This document shows, piece after piece, positions 18,392 through 28,001 of a stretch of DNA of 64,000 nt. The notes beneath the pieces are model-generated. The model was not told the origin of the DNA. It worked only from the letters and a program-made list of their open reading frames with translations, and did no database searches. This stretch comes from Haloplanus ruber. GTDB lineage: Archaea > Halobacteriota > Halobacteria > Halobacteriales > Haloferacaceae. The DNA lies in NCBI RefSeq assembly GCF_024494725.1, contig NZ_JANHDK010000001.1:62001-126000 (forward strand). Reading direction: 5' to 3'. The first letter of the stretch is position 1. Every line of letters starts with the position of its first letter. The position numbers were made by a program, and so were the translations under genes.

Positions 18392-19216
18392 GTGAACATG
18401 GTCGCCGGGGCGAACCTGCACGGCTGGGAGTTCGAGGAGATACTCGAGACCGTCTTCGAGTCGGCGGAGGAACTGTTGCTGGTCGATCCGACCGCGGAGG
18501 CGGTACGGGCGCTGACGAGCGTCACGACGGCGGCGAGCGAGCCACCGTCGATCCGCATCCTCGCCGACGAGGGGCTGCTGAAGGACGTGATGGACGACTT
18601 CGTGGTCGCGAGCAACGCGGCCGACCACGTCGCCAGTGGGACCCTCTCCCTGCGGACGGGCGGCACCGGCAGCACGAACACGCTCGTCGTCACCGAGACG
18701 GCGGTGTGGGCGCTGGTCTCGGTTGGCGACCGTGTGGCCGCTCTCGGCGGCGACGAGGCGGCCTTCGTCGACGCGGTTCGTGAGACCTACGGCGCCCAGT
18801 GGGAGCCGGCCCCGACGTTCGATCTGCGAACGCCCCCGCTCTCGCGGGTCCGTGAGACCCTCGGCGAGGACATCGGGCAGGCCGTCCGCGAGGACTTCGA
18901 CGCCGCCCTCGACGCCTTGGACGACGCCCGCGATGCCGCCACCGAGTTCGACGAGGTGACCCTCACGCTCCTGGTTGCGGCCCACAACGACGTCCTCCTG
19001 TATGACATCAGCAAGTGGGGCGAGGACGTCGGCATCGCGAGCAAGGCGACGTTCTCGCGCACCAAGACGACTCTCGAAGATGAAGGGTTGATCCGCACCG
19101 AGAAGGTCCCCATCGACGTGGGACGTCCCCGCCTTCGCCTGAAACTCGACGAGGACCGCTTCGGTGAGGTGACCCCCGCCGAACTCGCCGCCGTCACCCT
19201 CAATCACTCCGCCTGA
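18392..19216 (+). CDS. tbsP: TbsP-like transcriptional regulator (DUF5821 family)
   Basis: 274 residues. The N-terminal two thirds form an unclassified sensor-like domain (EEILETVFESAEELLLVDPT, DDFVVASNAADHVASGTLSLR). The C-terminal part is a winged helix (DISKWGEDVGIASKATFSRT followed by LEDEGLIRTEKVPI). I recognise the layout of TbsP, a haloarchaeal regulator reported to act with TrmB on gluconeogenic genes in Haloferax; the assignment is from memory of the family, not from a search. A TATA-like ttaaaat (18364-18370) puts transcription start at 18392-18398, so either the GTG at 18392 or the ATG at 18398 may be used. Confidence 0.7.
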   Translation: MNMVAGANLHGWEFEEILETVFESAEELLLVDPTAEAVRALTSVTTAASEPPSIRILADEGLLKDVMDDFVVASNAADHVASGTLSLRTGGTGSTNTLVVTETAVWALVSVGDRVAALGGDEAAFVDAVRETYGAQWEPAPTFDLRTPPLSRVRETLGEDIGQAVREDFDAALDALDDARDAATEFDEVTLTLLVAAHNDVLLYDISKWGEDVGIASKATFSRTKTTLEDEGLIRTEKVPIDVGRPRLRLKLDEDRFGEVTPAELAAVTLNHSA

Positions 19217-19291
19217 CGGGTCCCGACGCCGACGAACGACCGCCCGGGCGACTCCCGACCACTTTTGCCGCCGGGCGGCCTCGGCCGTTCC

Positions 19292-21004
19292 ATGCAGATC
19301 GGTATCGCGGGAAGCGGGCCGGCCGCCGAGTCGGTTCGGGCCGCTCTCAACGACATCGACGCGACAGCGACGGCAGCGGCGCCCACCGAACTCGGGGGCT
19401 ATCCTCTCGGCGTCGTGATCGCGCCGGCGGGCGCACCGGCGTTCGAGACGGCCGACGGAGTGGCGACCGACTGGCTGGCCGTCGAGATTGGTGGCCTCGG
19501 CGGGCGACCCATCCCCGCCCTCGACGCCGCGGTGACGGTCCTCACGGACGGCGTTGGCTACCACGACCTGCGGGCGCGGGTTGAATCGACGGCGAACGAC
19601 GAGGCCGCCGCCGGCGAAGCAGACGCCGGTGACAGTCCGCCGTCGGGGAGTCGGAGCGCCGTCCGCCTCGCCGGTGCGGTCGCCGGCCACCGCGCCGTCT
19701 CCGTGCTCGCCGGGGCTGACCTCGGGGGCACCGTCGTCGAGGTGCCCGGCAACGAGCGGCGGGTGTTCGCGACGCCCGACGCCGCGGACCGCGACCGAAC
19801 CCTTCGGACGGGACACCGCGAGGCCTCTCTCGACGACGCCCTCGCCCGAGCGGAGCGGGCGGTCGACGACCGTGTCGGCCTGCTCACCCGGGTCGGCGAG
19901 CGCGAATCCTTCCCCGCGCCCTACTATATCGCCGCGACGGCGGACACGACCGTCTATAGCGACGCCCGCGCGGCGGCTTACGCCGCTGGCGTTGACGACG
20001 ACTGGGACCGCGCCTTCATGAAGGCCCTCGGTGAGGGACTCGAACGCTACTGTGCCGGCAGTTACCGGACGGCGTCGTTCGAGCGGGCGCCCCCGGCGAC
20101 CCGCGACGACGGCGTCTCGCCGGCGGCGTTCGTCCGCCCCGACGACCGGCCGGTCGACCCCGACACTCCGATTCCCTGGGTTCCCGGAGCGGACCTGCAG
20201 ACCGGCGAGGCTGTCTCGCTGCCCGCGGAGTTCGTTCACTACCCGCCGCCCACCGAGCGACACCGACCGCCGATCACGACGGGACTGGGACTTGGAAACA
20301 GTGGGAGCGAGGCCCTGTGTTCGGGGCTTTACGAGGTGATCGAGCGCGACGCGGCGATGTGTGCCTGGTATTCGACGTACGAACCGTTGGGGCTTGCCGT
20401 CGACGACGAGAGGTTCGCGGCCCTCGCGGACCGCGCCCGCGCGGAGCGTCTGTCGGTGTCGCCGGTCCTGGTCACCGGCGACGTGGACGTCCCCGTCGTC
20501 GCCGTCGCGGTTCACCGCGAGGACGCGTGGCCCCGCTTTGCCTTGGGGTCGGCCGCCGACCTGGACGCGCAGGCGGCGGCCCGGTCGGCGCTCGCGGAGG
20601 CGCTCCAGAACTGGATGGAACTCCGGGCGCTAGGACCCGAGGGTGCCGCCGACGAGGAAGGCGCCATCGGCCGGTACGCCGACCGCCCGCCCGAGACGCG
20701 GGCGTTCACCGACGCCGACGACGGCGTGCCGGTCGCGAGCGTCGGGCCGGACCCCGTGCCGACGGGCGAGGCCGAACTCGACGCGGTGGTCGAACGGGCG
20801 GCCGACGCGGGCCTCTCGACGTACGCTGCACGCCTTACGACACCCGACGTCGACGACCTGGGGTTCGAGGCGGTGCGCGTCCTATGCCCCGAGGCGCAAC
20901 CGCTGTTCGTCGACGAGCCATACTTCGGTGACCGGGCGGAGTCGGTCCCCCGCGATCTGGGGTACGAACCGCGGCTCGACCGGCCGTTCCACCCCTACCC
21001 TTAG
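19292..21004 (+). CDS. Stand-alone YcaO-domain protein
   Basis: 570 residues. The first 120 residues look like a Rossmann-type fold ([20 protein letters not shown]). The YcaO domain follows with its ATP-binding signatures: [16 protein letters not shown] near residue 250, then [19 protein letters not shown] near 340. The C-terminus ends RPFHPYP, proline-rich as in azoline-forming YcaOs. YcaO enzymes activate peptide backbone amides with ATP to form azolines or thioamides. No precursor peptide, TfuA or E1-like partner is adjacent, so the substrate is unknown. The end overlaps the convergent membrane-protein gene by 4 bases. Confidence 0.88.
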   Translation: MQIGIAGSGPAAESVRAALNDIDATATAAAPTELGGYPLGVVIAPAGAPAFETADGVATDWLAVEIGGLGGRPIPALDAAVTVLTDGVGYHDLRARVESTANDEAAAGEADAGDSPPSGSRSAVRLAGAVAGHRAVSVLAGADLGGTVVEVPGNERRVFATPDAADRDRTLRTGHREASLDDALARAERAVDDRVGLLTRVGERESFPAPYYIAATADTTVYSDARAAAYAAGVDDDWDRAFMKALGEGLERYCAGSYRTASFERAPPATRDDGVSPAAFVRPDDRPVDPDTPIPWVPGADLQTGEAVSLPAEFVHYPPPTERHRPPITTGLGLGNSGSEALCSGLYEVIERDAAMCAWYSTYEPLGLAVDDERFAALADRARAERLSVSPVLVTGDVDVPVVAVAVHREDAWPRFALGSAADLDAQAAARSALAEALQNWMELRALGPEGAADEEGAIGRYADRPPETRAFTDADDGVPVASVGPDPVPTGEAELDAVVERAADAGLSTYAARLTTPDVDDLGFEAVRVLCPEAQPLFVDEPYFGDRAESVPRDLGYEPRLDRPFHPYP

Positions 21005-22140
21005 ACGCCGAAGGTCGCCCGGAGCATGTCGCGGGTTCCCGGCCCGAGACCCACCGCGAGAATGGCGACCAGCAGCAGGATGGTGTACTGCGGGCTCTCC
21101 TCGAAGATCTGCTCGTCGAACAGCCAGACGACGAGTGTCGCGGCGACGAGTTTCACGACCAGGAACGGCCAGGTGTCTCCGGTGAGCGCGAGGACCGAGG
21201 CGGGCAGGGTCGACGCGGTGACGTCGACGATAAGGCGGTTGACCGGATGTTTGGGGACCAGGTTCGCGCCGGCACCCAGCGCCACCATCCAGTCGAGGCC
21301 GACCACGTTGGCGACGCCGTCGATGGCGTGTCCCCAGATGACGACCGCGCCGATGCGACCGGTACCGGCGTTGACCGACGGGGCGAACCGTTCGAGCACC
21401 CACCAGACGAGCCCCGTTGCGGCCGTCGCGCCGACGAGGATCACGACGAGTACCTGTGGGTGGAACGTCCCCGGGCCGTCGGGAGCGACGGCGCTCCAGA
21501 GGAGAAAGGCGAGCGTCGCGGCGAGGACGACACTCCCGCTCGTGACGAGCGGGCGGGTGTACTGGTCGACGATCCGCCGGCGTTCGAGCGCGACGCTCCC
21601 GAGCACGGCAAGCAGTGTCACCGCAAAGACGGTGAAGTAGATGACGGGGCTGATCAGGAGGGTGTTCAATGGGTAGGTGATCAGTGTGTCGCCGGCGGCG
21701 GCAGCGTCGGTCACGTCCTCGACGACGCGGAGCGCGCCGCCGAAGAAGACGAACGGCAGAAGCGACACGAAGAGGGCACGGTCGGTGCCGATGCCGAGTC
21801 GCTGCAACAGCAAGACGACGCCGGCGAGTGCGATCAGGAGGATGACGACGTAGCCTACCTCGGAGACGAGGGTGTAGCCCGGATAGGCGACTGGCTCGGC
21901 GGCCGCCGAACACGCCGCCGCGTCGTAGAGATACCGGGTTGCGCCACCCTCGCGAACCGCACAGACGGCGGCGTTGGCGTCCGCCTGAACCGGTCCCCAG
22001 AAGTAGTGCCAGATGAAGCCGTCGTAGACGACACGTGGGAAGACGAACGACCCGCCGATCAGCGCGGCGAGGAGGGCGAGGACGGACCCGAGCCAGAGCC
22101 GTGCCGGTTCGACGCCGAGGCGTTCCGCGACGGTGGCCAT
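21001..22140 (-). CDS. DUF63 family membrane protein
   Basis: 379 residues with about nine to ten hydrophobic helices. I match it to DUF63, an archaeal family of integral membrane proteins of unknown function; conserved polar positions include [10 protein letters not shown] and [17 protein letters not shown]. An extracellular loop with a Cys pair (AVCAVREG ... AACSAAAE, about residues 60-80) may form a disulfide. It begins 25 bases after the stop of the DUF4013 gene on the same strand, so the two are probably one transcript. Confidence 0.82.
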   Translation of the reverse strand: MATVAERLGVEPARLWLGSVLALLAALIGGSFVFPRVVYDGFIWHYFWGPVQADANAAVCAVREGGATRYLYDAAACSAAAEPVAYPGYTLVSEVGYVVILLIALAGVVLLLQRLGIGTDRALFVSLLPFVFFGGALRVVEDVTDAAAAGDTLITYPLNTLLISPVIYFTVFAVTLLAVLGSVALERRRIVDQYTRPLVTSGSVVLAATLAFLLWSAVAPDGPGTFHPQVLVVILVGATAATGLVWWVLERFAPSVNAGTGRIGAVVIWGHAIDGVANVVGLDWMVALGAGANLVPKHPVNRLIVDVTASTLPASVLALTGDTWPFLVVKLVAATLVVWLFDEQIFEESPQYTILLLVAILAVGLGPGTRDMLRATFGV

Positions 22141-22165
22141 ACCGAAACCCCAACGCCGCTGCGTT

Positions 22166-22882
22166 TCAGGGTTGTGGTCCTCGGTCGACCGTCTCCGTGA
22201 CCGTCGCCCGTGGCCCCGGTGCCGCCTCGATTCCCATCGCGTCGCCGAACCCCTTGCCCCAGACCCACGTCGCGGCCACCTGGGCGTAGAAGACGACCAA
22301 CACGCCGACGATGGGGACGAACCCGAGAACCCCCGCAACGACGTTCCCGACGACGAGGACGACGACGCCGTACAGCCACGGGACGGCGTAGGCACCATCG
22401 AACGCCACGGTGCGGCAGACGTCGAGGTCGAACCCGGCCCGGAGATCACCCTCGTAGGCGTAGTTGGCGAGGCCGATGAGGGTGACGTATCCGAAGACTG
22501 CGGCGAGCAACGTGGCGAGTGCCAGTCCCGCGAGGAGACCGGCCAGTCCCCACCCCACGCCGACGTCGGCCCCGGTCAGGAAGACGGCTGCTGTACCCCC
22601 AATCGTTACCGCCGCGATCAGCAGGGGGACGAACTGGTAGACGAGGACGATCACCGAGGCGACGGTCCCCTCGTAGAGGAGGCCGCGCCAGTCCGCGAAG
22701 CCCGGCGGTTCCGCTGCCTCGACCATGCCCGCACGGAGGACGCGGACGAAATACCCAAACAGGAGCACGGCCGGGATGATCAACACCGACAGCGCCGTCA
22801 ACACGCTCCCGACGAGGAGGAACTTGGCCCAGTCCTCGGAGTTCGCGGGGTATCGGACGAGTCGTTCGAGGTCGACGCCCAT
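22166..22882 (-). CDS. DUF4013 family membrane protein
   Basis: 238 residues with five to six hydrophobic helices. The N-terminal cytoplasmic segment is [20 protein letters not shown], and the [11 protein letters not shown] and [14 protein letters not shown] pattern after helix 1 is characteristic of DUF4013, common in archaea. Function is unknown. It is the first gene of a likely two-gene transcript with the DUF63 gene. Confidence 0.85.
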   Translation of the reverse strand: MGVDLERLVRYPANSEDWAKFLLVGSVLTALSVLIIPAVLLFGYFVRVLRAGMVEAAEPPGFADWRGLLYEGTVASVIVLVYQFVPLLIAAVTIGGTAAVFLTGADVGVGWGLAGLLAGLALATLLAAVFGYVTLIGLANYAYEGDLRAGFDLDVCRTVAFDGAYAVPWLYGVVVLVVGNVVAGVLGFVPIVGVLVVFYAQVAATWVWGKGFGDAMGIEAAPGPRATVTETVDRGPQP

Positions 22883-22927
22883 ACGGGCGAACGAACTCCC
22901 CGGGCCGTAACTCTTCGTGCCGAGTCG

Positions 22928-23335
22928 CTACGTCGATTCGGCGGGCACCTCGGCGCCCGACAGCGCCTCGGTCAGGTCCGTCATCGTCAGGATGCCCACG
23001 CCGTTACCGTCGGCGTCGGTCACCGGGAGGTGGCCCACCTCTTCCTCGACCATCCGCCGACCGACCGCCGAAAGCGAGGCGCCGGGGTCGACGGTCTGTA
23101 CCGGCGTGGTCATGTACTCCCCGATTGTCGCCTCGTCGGTGGGCCGGCCGTCGGCCGCGACTTCGAGGACGTCCGTGGAGGTGAAGATGCCTTCGGGGCG
23201 GCAGGCTTCCCCGACGACGACGAGCGACTTGATCCCCGCCTCCAGCATCCCGCGTGACGCCTCGTTGACCGTCGCCTCCGCGTCCAGCGTGAGCATCGGC
23301 GTGCTCATCGCGTCTTTCACCAGGGTGTCTGTCAT
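22928..23335 (-). CDS. CBS-domain protein
   Basis: 135 residues forming one tandem CBS pair (Bateman module). The first CBS covers VKDAMSTPMLTLDAEATVNE to about residue 70 and the second starts IGEYMTTPVQTVDPGASLSA. Such free-standing modules bind adenosine nucleotides or SAM and regulate partner proteins. No partner is obvious here. The ATG at 23335 lies about 27 bases from a TATA-like element that sits inside an inverted repeat (23355-23375). Confidence 0.9.
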   Translation of the reverse strand: MTDTLVKDAMSTPMLTLDAEATVNEASRGMLEAGIKSLVVVGEACRPEGIFTSTDVLEVAADGRPTDEATIGEYMTTPVQTVDPGASLSAVGRRMVEEEVGHLPVTDADGNGVGILTMTDLTEALSGAEVPAEST

Positions 23336-23354
23336 AGTGTGACGTAGGTCGTAT

Positions 23355-23375
23355 GATACCATAACAGTTGGTATC
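23355..23375. promoter_or_regulatory. Operator-like inverted repeat overlapping the CBS gene promoter
   Basis: Perfect 7-7-7 inverted repeat: gatacca (23355-23361), seven-base spacer, tggtatc (23369-23375). The minus-strand TATA-like TGTTATGG falls within it, and the CBS-protein ATG is about 27 bases further on. A dimeric regulator bound here would block TBP/TFB. The half-site atgatacca recurs just upstream of the uspA gene at 63024. Confidence 0.5.
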
Positions 23376-23489
23376 GCCGCCGGCCTCGGGCCTCGCCGCG
23401 ACGGTCCCCGTCGGGGTCCGACCCGTCGTCGCCCCGTCGACCACGCCGATTCGGGACACCTTTCACGGATGTGTCACAATGGTGGGTCG

Positions 23490-24746
23490 ATGCCCTCCAT
23501 CGAACGCAGGACGTTTCTCGGTACGCTCTCGGCCGGGGTCGTCGCCGGGTTCGGCGGCTGTTCGTCGTCGTGTCCCGATAACGACAGGCCCGAGCCGACG
23601 ACGACGTTCGGTCCGGGTGAGGCCGGCCGAGGGTTCGACTCGCTTCCCGGTGGCGACTGGCCCACCCCTCGGTTCGATCCCGCCAACACCGGCTTTGCCC
23701 CGTCGCGTCGGCCGCCGACCGACGCGCCGACACTTCGCTGGCGAACGACGCTCCCTGCCCCGACGGTCGACGGCGTGACGGCCGACGTGAGTCCGCCGAC
23801 GGTCGCCGACGGCCGGGTCTTCTTCACGACCGGCGCGGGCGTCTTCGCACTCTCACTCCGGGACGGGAGCGAGCTGTGGCAGTACGGTGATCTCTCGCCG
23901 GTGACGCCGACGTCACGGGCGCCGGCCTACGGCGCGGCGCTCGCACCGCCGGTGATCCACGACGATACTGCGTACGTTCCGACCGCCGACGGCGTCACGG
24001 CCCTCCGCACCGACGACGGAACCGAGCGGTGGCGAGCCGCCGGGGTCGCCCCCGCCGGGACGCCCGCCGTCGCCGACGGCGCGGTGTTCGTCCCGGCCGG
24101 CGACGAACTGGTTGCGCTCGACACCGCTGGCGGTGGCCGCCGGTGGACGACCACGACGAGCGGCGGGTCCCGTCCCGCCGTCGCCGACGGCGCCGTCGTC
24201 GTCGCCGGCCAGGAACTGTTCGGCTTCGACGCTGCGACCGGCGACCGCCTGTGGTCGGCGTCGGTCGACCCCCGGTCCCGCCCCGCCGTCGCCGACGGGA
24301 CCGTCTACGTCGGCACCCGCGAGGGAATCCGCGCGGTCACCCTCGACGACGGCACCGAGCGGTGGCTCGTCGACCGTGGTGGCGGCCGCGCCTACTCGAC
24401 GCCGGTCGTCACCGCCGAGACGCTCTATGCCCTCGAACGGCCGGGCGAGGCCGGCGACGCGACGTTTGCGCTCGACCGAACCGCCAACGGCGCCCCCGAC
24501 CCGCGCTGGTGTTCGTACGCCGGCGAGGGGGCGGTGACCGCCGCCACCGGCGACCACGCCTTCGCCCTCCAGTCGTATTCGGACGACCGCCGCTCACCCC
24601 CACGGCTACTCGCCTTTACCGCCCGCTTCGGCGAGGCGACGTGGGGCTATCGAAGCGCCGAACCCGTCGTGCCGCCGGCGGTCCTCGATGGCGGCCTCGT
24701 CACGGCGACGCGACACGGCACCGTGGTGGCCGTCGGGGGTGACTGA
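23490..24746 (+). CDS. Tat-exported lipoprotein with PQQ-type beta-propeller
   Basis: 418 residues. The N-terminus has a twin-arginine signal and a lipobox (RRTFLGTLSAGVVAGFGGC), so the protein is probably exported folded and anchored by lipid at Cys. The mature part has seven to eight repeats of the PQQ_2 type, with recurring phrases such as VADGRVFFTTGAGVFAL, VADGAVVVAG and AVADGTVYVGTREGIRAV. It resembles BamB-like PQQ-binding-like proteins; no catalytic residues can be assigned. I chose the ATG at 23490 because the signal starts there. The next gene begins 2 bases after its stop. Confidence 0.9.
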   Translation: MPSIERRTFLGTLSAGVVAGFGGCSSSCPDNDRPEPTTTFGPGEAGRGFDSLPGGDWPTPRFDPANTGFAPSRRPPTDAPTLRWRTTLPAPTVDGVTADVSPPTVADGRVFFTTGAGVFALSLRDGSELWQYGDLSPVTPTSRAPAYGAALAPPVIHDDTAYVPTADGVTALRTDDGTERWRAAGVAPAGTPAVADGAVFVPAGDELVALDTAGGGRRWTTTTSGGSRPAVADGAVVVAGQELFGFDAATGDRLWSASVDPRSRPAVADGTVYVGTREGIRAVTLDDGTERWLVDRGGGRAYSTPVVTAETLYALERPGEAGDATFALDRTANGAPDPRWCSYAGEGAVTAATGDHAFALQSYSDDRRSPPRLLAFTARFGEATWGYRSAEPVVPPAVLDGGLVTATRHGTVVAVGGD

Positions 24747-24748
24747 CC

Positions 24749-25378
24749 GTGTGGTCTCCCAGCCGACGACCCGTCGGTGCCCTGACCGCGCTGGGTGGGG
24801 CCCTCGTCACTATCGCCTCGGTCCCGACTCGGTGGTTCGGCCCCGTGCCCACCGACTCCTACGTCTTCGACCCGCCGCGGTTTAGCGCCCTGTGGGTCGA
24901 GCGGACGGTCATCCCCGTCGTGGCGGTGGTCGCGGTGCTGTCGATACTGCTGGGACTGCTCTCGCTGTTCCGCCGTGATCGGGAACAGATGGTGCGCTGG
25001 CAGCGCTGGACCGCGGCCGTCGCCCTCGTCGGCGCCGGCGTCGGAACGCTCGCGACGGTCATCCTCGTGACGTCCGGTCCCGGGGCGACCGGCGACCTGT
25101 CCGCCGCGTTCAACGCGTTGATCGGGGTTGCCTTCGGGTTGCTCGCGCTCGTCCTCCTGTTTCCGGGACTGGTCGCGTGGGGCGGCGGCTACCTCCGCGG
25201 CGACCGGCCGTTTCTCGGCGCCGCACTGGTCTGCGGTCCGGTCCTCCCTGCCATCGTCGTCGCCGTGCGCGTCGCTCTCGACGTGGACATGGGACCTGTC
25301 GGCTCGCTCCCCGTTGCGCTCCCCGTGACGGCCGCCGTCGTCGTCCTCGGGCGCGACCTTTGGACCCGCGTGGACTGA
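24749..25378 (+). CDS. Hypothetical four- to five-helix membrane protein
   Basis: 209 residues starting with GTG, 2 bases after the stop of the propeller lipoprotein gene, so co-translation is likely. Hydrophobic segments lie near residues 10-27, 53-75, 88-108, 122-145 and 155-200. There is no recognisable family. The tight coupling suggests it acts in the membrane with the lipoprotein. Confidence 0.75.
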   Translation: MWSPSRRPVGALTALGGALVTIASVPTRWFGPVPTDSYVFDPPRFSALWVERTVIPVVAVVAVLSILLGLLSLFRRDREQMVRWQRWTAAVALVGAGVGTLATVILVTSGPGATGDLSAAFNALIGVAFGLLALVLLFPGLVAWGGGYLRGDRPFLGAALVCGPVLPAIVVAVRVALDVDMGPVGSLPVALPVTAAVVVLGRDLWTRVD

Positions 25379-25508
25379 GGGGCCGTCGTTTCCCGGCCAC
25401 AGGGGTACCCAGACGGACGCTAGCGGGTCCTAACGAGGGGCTGTGGAACTACGAACCGGAGATGCCGACCGAAGCGGTATCGCAGCGCCGTTTGTGACCC
25501 TGGGGGCG

Positions 25509-27035
25509 CTACGAGTCGATGACGCGTTCGATGTCGTCGTCGATATCGTCTCGGGCCTTGGTGTTGGTGACGAGGCTCACAGCGATCATGACGACGATTG
25601 CAACGAGGAGCGTGAGCGCTTCCGTTGCGGAGCCGTGTGGTAGCGAGAAGCCGTAGAACTGGACGGCAATCGCTAGGCCGAGGTTCCCGAACAGCGCGAC
25701 AACACCAGCGGCTATTGCACCTTCCGTGGTTGCGCCTTTCCAGTTCAACCCGATCCCGAGGAGCGGCACGATGGCAGCGGCGAACAGCCCCCACCCGACG
25801 ACGCCGAGCAACCCGACGAGAATCTCCACGTAGTAGACGAGCAGTACTGACACGAGGATGATGAGTGCCGTCGCCACGCGGTGTGCGCGTAACTCCTGTC
25901 GGTCGGAGGCATACTCGAATCCGAGGCTCTCCGGGATGTCTCGTGCGAGGTTCGCGGCGCCGATATTGATGAACGCGTCGCTCGTGCTCATCACCGCGCC
26001 GACGGCAGCCGCTAGCACGACGCCCGCGACGATTGCCGGCGTGAATTCGACGAGGAAGATCGGAGCGGCGTTGTCGGGGTTTGCGAGTTCAGCAAACTGC
26101 CCCGTCTCAACGAGTGACCGCATCCCGACGCCGAGTGCGAGCATCATGAGCGAGGCCGCGAAGTACGATAGTGCGGCGATGGGCGCCCCCCATTTCAACA
26201 GTTTCGGGTCACGCAGCATGTACAGTTTGTGTGCCATGTGCGGCTGCCCGGAGTTTCCAACGAGAAACAGGAAGTACCAGGTGAGTCCGAGCATGATCGG
26301 GAACGCGCCGAATGCACCGGCGAGTTCCGGGATCTGACTGCTCAACTCACGGTTCATCGCGCTGAAGCCGTTCACCGTGTCCAGAGCGAGGAGAAAGACA
26401 ACGACGCTCCCGATAACCATGATTCCGCCCTGGATGAGGTCGGTGAATATCCCGGCGATCATGCCACCGCCGATGGTGTATATCGAGATGACGACGAGTC
26501 CAATCGCGAGGGCGGTGACTTCGCTCACTCCGAGCACCGTTTGGAGCACGAACGCGATAGCGAGGAACTGGACTCCGAGATACGAGATGACACCCAGTAG
26601 AACGGAGACGGAGACCAATAGCCGGACTGCCTCGCTGTCGAACCGAGCAACCGCGGCGTCGGGAATCGTGAATATTTCACGGACCTCAGCCATCAGTCGC
26701 ATCTTTTTGCCGAGCACGAACCACGACACCGGGAACGCGAGCGGTGCGACGATGGCGATCCAGAGGAATCCGTATCCGCCGTCGTAAAACAGTCCCGGGC
26801 CACCGATGAAGCCGAACCCGCTCATGATCGAGGCGAAGGCAGCGAACGCCACTGCCCAAATCCCGAATCGCTTACCCGCGATCAGGAAGTCCGACGTCGA
26901 CTCCGTCTGACCGGTCGCCCAGACACCAATCGCGGCGATACCGAGTAAGTACACCGCAACGACACCGACGATAAGCGGGTTCATCGTCTCCGTCGTCGAG
27001 ACTTGAGCCAAGACGGCCTCGGGAATCGCGATCAT
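25509..27035 (-). CDS. Sodium/solute symporter (SSS family)
   Basis: 508 residues with about 13 hydrophobic helices. Family signatures: ADQUIRED-type start is absent but TSDFLIAGKRFGIWAVAFAA matches the SSS opening after helix 1, GGMIAGIFTDLIQGGIMVIG is the classic SSS motif, and SAVGAVMSTSDAFINIGAAN-like sequence (AAAVGAVMSTSDAFINIGAA) covers the Na+-site helix. It begins immediately after the stop of the small membrane subunit (TAAATG on the minus strand), so the two are translated together, like PanF/YhdT-type or DUF4212-type pairs. The substrate is inferred from the operon (isoprenoid or other organic acid), not from residues. Confidence 0.88.
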   Translation of the reverse strand: MIAIPEAVLAQVSTTETMNPLIVGVVAVYLLGIAAIGVWATGQTESTSDFLIAGKRFGIWAVAFAAFASIMSGFGFIGGPGLFYDGGYGFLWIAIVAPLAFPVSWFVLGKKMRLMAEVREIFTIPDAAVARFDSEAVRLLVSVSVLLGVISYLGVQFLAIAFVLQTVLGVSEVTALAIGLVVISIYTIGGGMIAGIFTDLIQGGIMVIGSVVVFLLALDTVNGFSAMNRELSSQIPELAGAFGAFPIMLGLTWYFLFLVGNSGQPHMAHKLYMLRDPKLLKWGAPIAALSYFAASLMMLALGVGMRSLVETGQFAELANPDNAAPIFLVEFTPAIVAGVVLAAAVGAVMSTSDAFINIGAANLARDIPESLGFEYASDRQELRAHRVATALIILVSVLLVYYVEILVGLLGVVGWGLFAAAIVPLLGIGLNWKGATTEGAIAAGVVALFGNLGLAIAVQFYGFSLPHGSATEALTLLVAIVVMIAVSLVTNTKARDDIDDDIERVIDS

Positions 27036-27497
27036 TTATTTCCCCTCCTCGTCGGAACCCATCGCACGGAACTCCGCGACCTGCTCTTCGTCCCAAATGT
27101 ACGTGCTGAAGAGGTACGGGTATGCGAACATCAGATATAACGCGGGCGGCATCCACAGCAGGTAGACGACGACTGCTGTCGCCCTCGGGAAGCCCAGCCA
27201 GTACGTTGGGTCAGTGTACGCGGGATTTTGGAAATGGAAGTGCCACAGCAACGCGAACGCAACGCCGAGGATTAGCCACAACCCGGCGATCATCAGCTTG
27301 AAGACGTTCGTGTCGTGACGCCGTTCGGACGATTGTACGCCGATCAGTACGTACAACCCGATAAACGCTACCGCACTCGCCGAAAATACGATCTGTCCAG
27401 CTTGCCCGCCGAAATACATTGCCACGAGCATCGCCACCGCCGCAACTAATCCCCCGACGACGTACTTGTCTTCGCTAGGATTGAAATTGAGTGCCAT
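27036..27497 (-). CDS. Small membrane subunit of the SSS symporter
   Basis: 153 residues with four hydrophobic helices, abutting the symporter gene without a gap. Helix 4 is followed by FAYPYLFSTYIWDEEQVAEF, cytoplasmic and conserved-looking. Several SSS symporters need a short partner protein encoded just upstream, and this has the right size and position. I cannot name the exact family. A TATA-like CTTTATATG (minus strand, 27526-27534) lies about 30 bases upstream of the ATG, so the transporter pair may have its own promoter. Confidence 0.75.
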   Translation of the reverse strand: MALNFNPSEDKYVVGGLVAAVAMLVAMYFGGQAGQIVFSASAVAFIGLYVLIGVQSSERRHDTNVFKLMIAGLWLILGVAFALLWHFHFQNPAYTDPTYWLGFPRATAVVVYLLWMPPALYLMFAYPYLFSTYIWDEEQVAEFRAMGSDEEGK

Positions 27498-27525
27498 ACG
27501 TGACAGCCAATACCATGGATAATTC

Positions 27526-27534
27526 ACATATAAA
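27526..27534 (-). promoter_or_regulatory. Internal promoter (TATA box) for the symporter pair
   Basis: Minus-strand CTTTATATG in the 51-base gap between the PH-like gene and the small symporter subunit. The centre is about 33 bases from the ATG at 27497, giving a very short leader. It would let the transporter be expressed separately from the enzymes upstream. Confidence 0.5.
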
Positions 27535-27548
27535 GATGATGGAATACC

Positions 27549-28001
27549 TTAGTTTGAGGAACGTACTACTGATTCTCCGTACGTATTGCATGCCCACTCC
27601 GCAAAGTCGTCGGCGCTGTATGTGCGCGAAAAGTGATAAAACTCTAATTGTGTTTTAGCTGTGTCAACAGTAAGCTTCGGCTTCCGGATCCACGACCCTT
27701 CTCGGACTCTGATCTCGTGTACTTCCGACAGTGAAATCACGTCATTATGGTCATCGGCAAGAATCTGGGACTCCGGGGTTCTGGCGTTCTCCCGACCAAT
27801 CTCTGTCGCGCGCCGCTCACGGCCGTCTTGCCGGAGAAGAAACGATTTGTACGACTCCCCCGCAAACACCATCAACAGCTGCTCCGGCTCGAACAACAGT
27901 TCGTAGTGCCGGAACGACCGCGGCGACACCTGATACCACTGCGATTCCCACCACCGAGGCCTTTCGAACTCCGAAACCAGACCGGGGCTGACGTCACTCA
28001 T
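27549..28001 (-). CDS. Uncharacterised PH-like protein of the isoprenoid operon
   Basis: 150 residues, no membrane helix. The last part (VISLSEVHEIRVREGSW, KPKLTVDTAKTQLEFYHFSR, ADDFAEWACNTYG) has the strand-plus-final-helix pattern of bacterial PH-like domains. The N-terminal part is rich in aromatics (RPRWWESQWYQVSPRSFRHY). No catalytic motif is visible. The gene overlaps the small AtuA gene by 8 bases, so it belongs to the operon. The in-frame extension to 28124 lies inside that upstream gene, so I start at the ATG at 28001. Confidence 0.65.
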   Translation of the reverse strand: MSDVSPGLVSEFERPRWWESQWYQVSPRSFRHYELLFEPEQLLMVFAGESYKSFLLRQDGRERRATEIGRENARTPESQILADDHNDVISLSEVHEIRVREGSWIRKPKLTVDTAKTQLEFYHFSRTYSADDFAEWACNTYGESVVRSSN

